A stretch of DNA of 35,060 nucleotides, taken from assembly GCF_000350225.1 (NCBI RefSeq), contig NW_005178494.1, forward strand, positions 1-35,060, given 5' to 3'. Under the pieces are notes generated by a model. It had not been told where the DNA came from and searched no databases. It saw only the letters and a list, made by a program, of their open reading frames with translations. The translations under genes and the position numbers were made by a program. Each line of letters begins with the position of its first letter. The first letter of the stretch is position 1. This stretch comes from Chondrus crispus (taxonomy: Eukaryota; Rhodophyta; Florideophyceae; Gigartinales; Gigartinaceae). Below are positions 34,562-35,060 of the stretch, piece after piece.

Positions 34562-34885
34562 GCATGTTTCTTTTCTGTTTCAGCTACTTCTGTAGTAGAT
34601 GGCCGTTACGAAAGCACAAGCGTAAATTTTGTGGGGTTGTTTGTGTAGTGGAGAAACAGCAAAACGGCACAATTGGTGAGCATAGCAGTTGGATATGGCG
34701 CGACGTAGAAGATGTATAAATGAATGATTCAACAAAAACGGCGGGTAGTGATCGCACGGGCACATGGAAATGTGAGGATCGCTGTGACATGTGAATGGTT
34801 CCGTTTTCGAGAAGATTGAAGCTTTCTATCGTTGAGAGTTTATTGAAAATGTGGTCCTAATACTGCAGTATGTGGATATCGAAAA
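34562..34885. other. Noncoding spacer
   Basis: No gene was recognised. It is presumably the 3' flank of the partial minus-strand frame at the right edge. Confidence 0.4.
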
Positions 34886-35059
34886 CTACTGGTAGTCCAG
34901 TTGGAGAAGACCTTGATGTATGGCCCAAGCCAGTGGGAGCCATATTGTCAGAGGCATATCGTCGTTATTCTCGTCAGCGGACTCTATGGATGCATCCGAG
35001 AAGATGACGGCTAAGTCCTTCTCAGTGACCCGGGCCGGGCGGTCACGGAGAACGGAGTT
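34886..35059 (-). CDS. 3' end of a minus-strand gene, truncated by the window
   Basis: An open frame enters from the right edge and stops at 34886. The 57 residues include RVTEKDLAVIFSDASIESAD and end AWAIHQGLLQLDYQ. Composition is coding-like. The fragment is too short to assign. Confidence 0.4.
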   Translation of the reverse strand, partial: NSVLRDRPARVTEKDLAVIFSDASIESADENNDDMPLTIWLPLAWAIHQGLLQLDYQ

Positions 35060-35060
35060 G

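Overview
The window looks like nuclear DNA of a eukaryote with compact, TATA-driven, apparently intron-poor genes separated by repeat-rich spacers. My best guess is a red alga of the Chondrus type. This rests on gene style and on a leftover Sanger-library cloning polylinker at the left edge (1-52), and I could not test it by search. No tRNA, rRNA, CRISPR array or viral structural gene was seen.

Layout. 1-52 is cloning vector. 652-4247 (minus) encodes a ParB-like domain joined to a 2-oxoglutarate/Fe(II) dioxygenase-like domain, split by a 17-bp tandem duplication. 4488-5870 is a spacer of three promoter-like modules, each linked to a ~138-bp MITE-like palindromic element. 6194-9151 (plus) encodes a beta-class DNA methyltransferase fused to a SET domain. 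9820-19010 holds four same-orientation blocks of perfect palindromes. They separate three intervals: a decayed coding region (10076-11483), a second and divergent ParB-dioxygenase gene (12645-16114, minus, split by a 1-base frame error) and a Uma2-family nuclease (17595-18473, minus) bracketed by 82-bp direct repeats. 19736-21758 (minus) is a frame-split tyrosine recombinase (Crypton-like). 22740-24560 is mostly noncoding, with a GTAC-rich island and TAATCCC-type repeats. 25680-27914 (plus) is an RNB-fold (RNase II/DSS1-like) protein that has lost most catalytic residues; it sits between two direct copies of an A/G-rich satellite. 29011-30564 (minus) is a 517-aa orphan with a clear promoter. 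31-34.5 kb holds copies of a noncoding element ending in a 26-bp minisatellite with a 129-bp higher-order period. The right edge carries the 3' end of another minus-strand gene.

How the parts may fit. Two ParB-dioxygenase fusions, a DNA methyltransferase-SET fusion and a Uma2 nuclease lie within 18 kb, mixed with palindromic repeats and a tyrosine recombinase. Several of these proteins carry nuclear-localisation-like basic clusters. This suggests a transposon-associated or host-domesticated chromatin/DNA-modification island: methylation, base oxidation or hydroxylation, histone methylation and DNA binding or cleavage. That functional link is inference. The domains and frame breaks are visible in the sequence.
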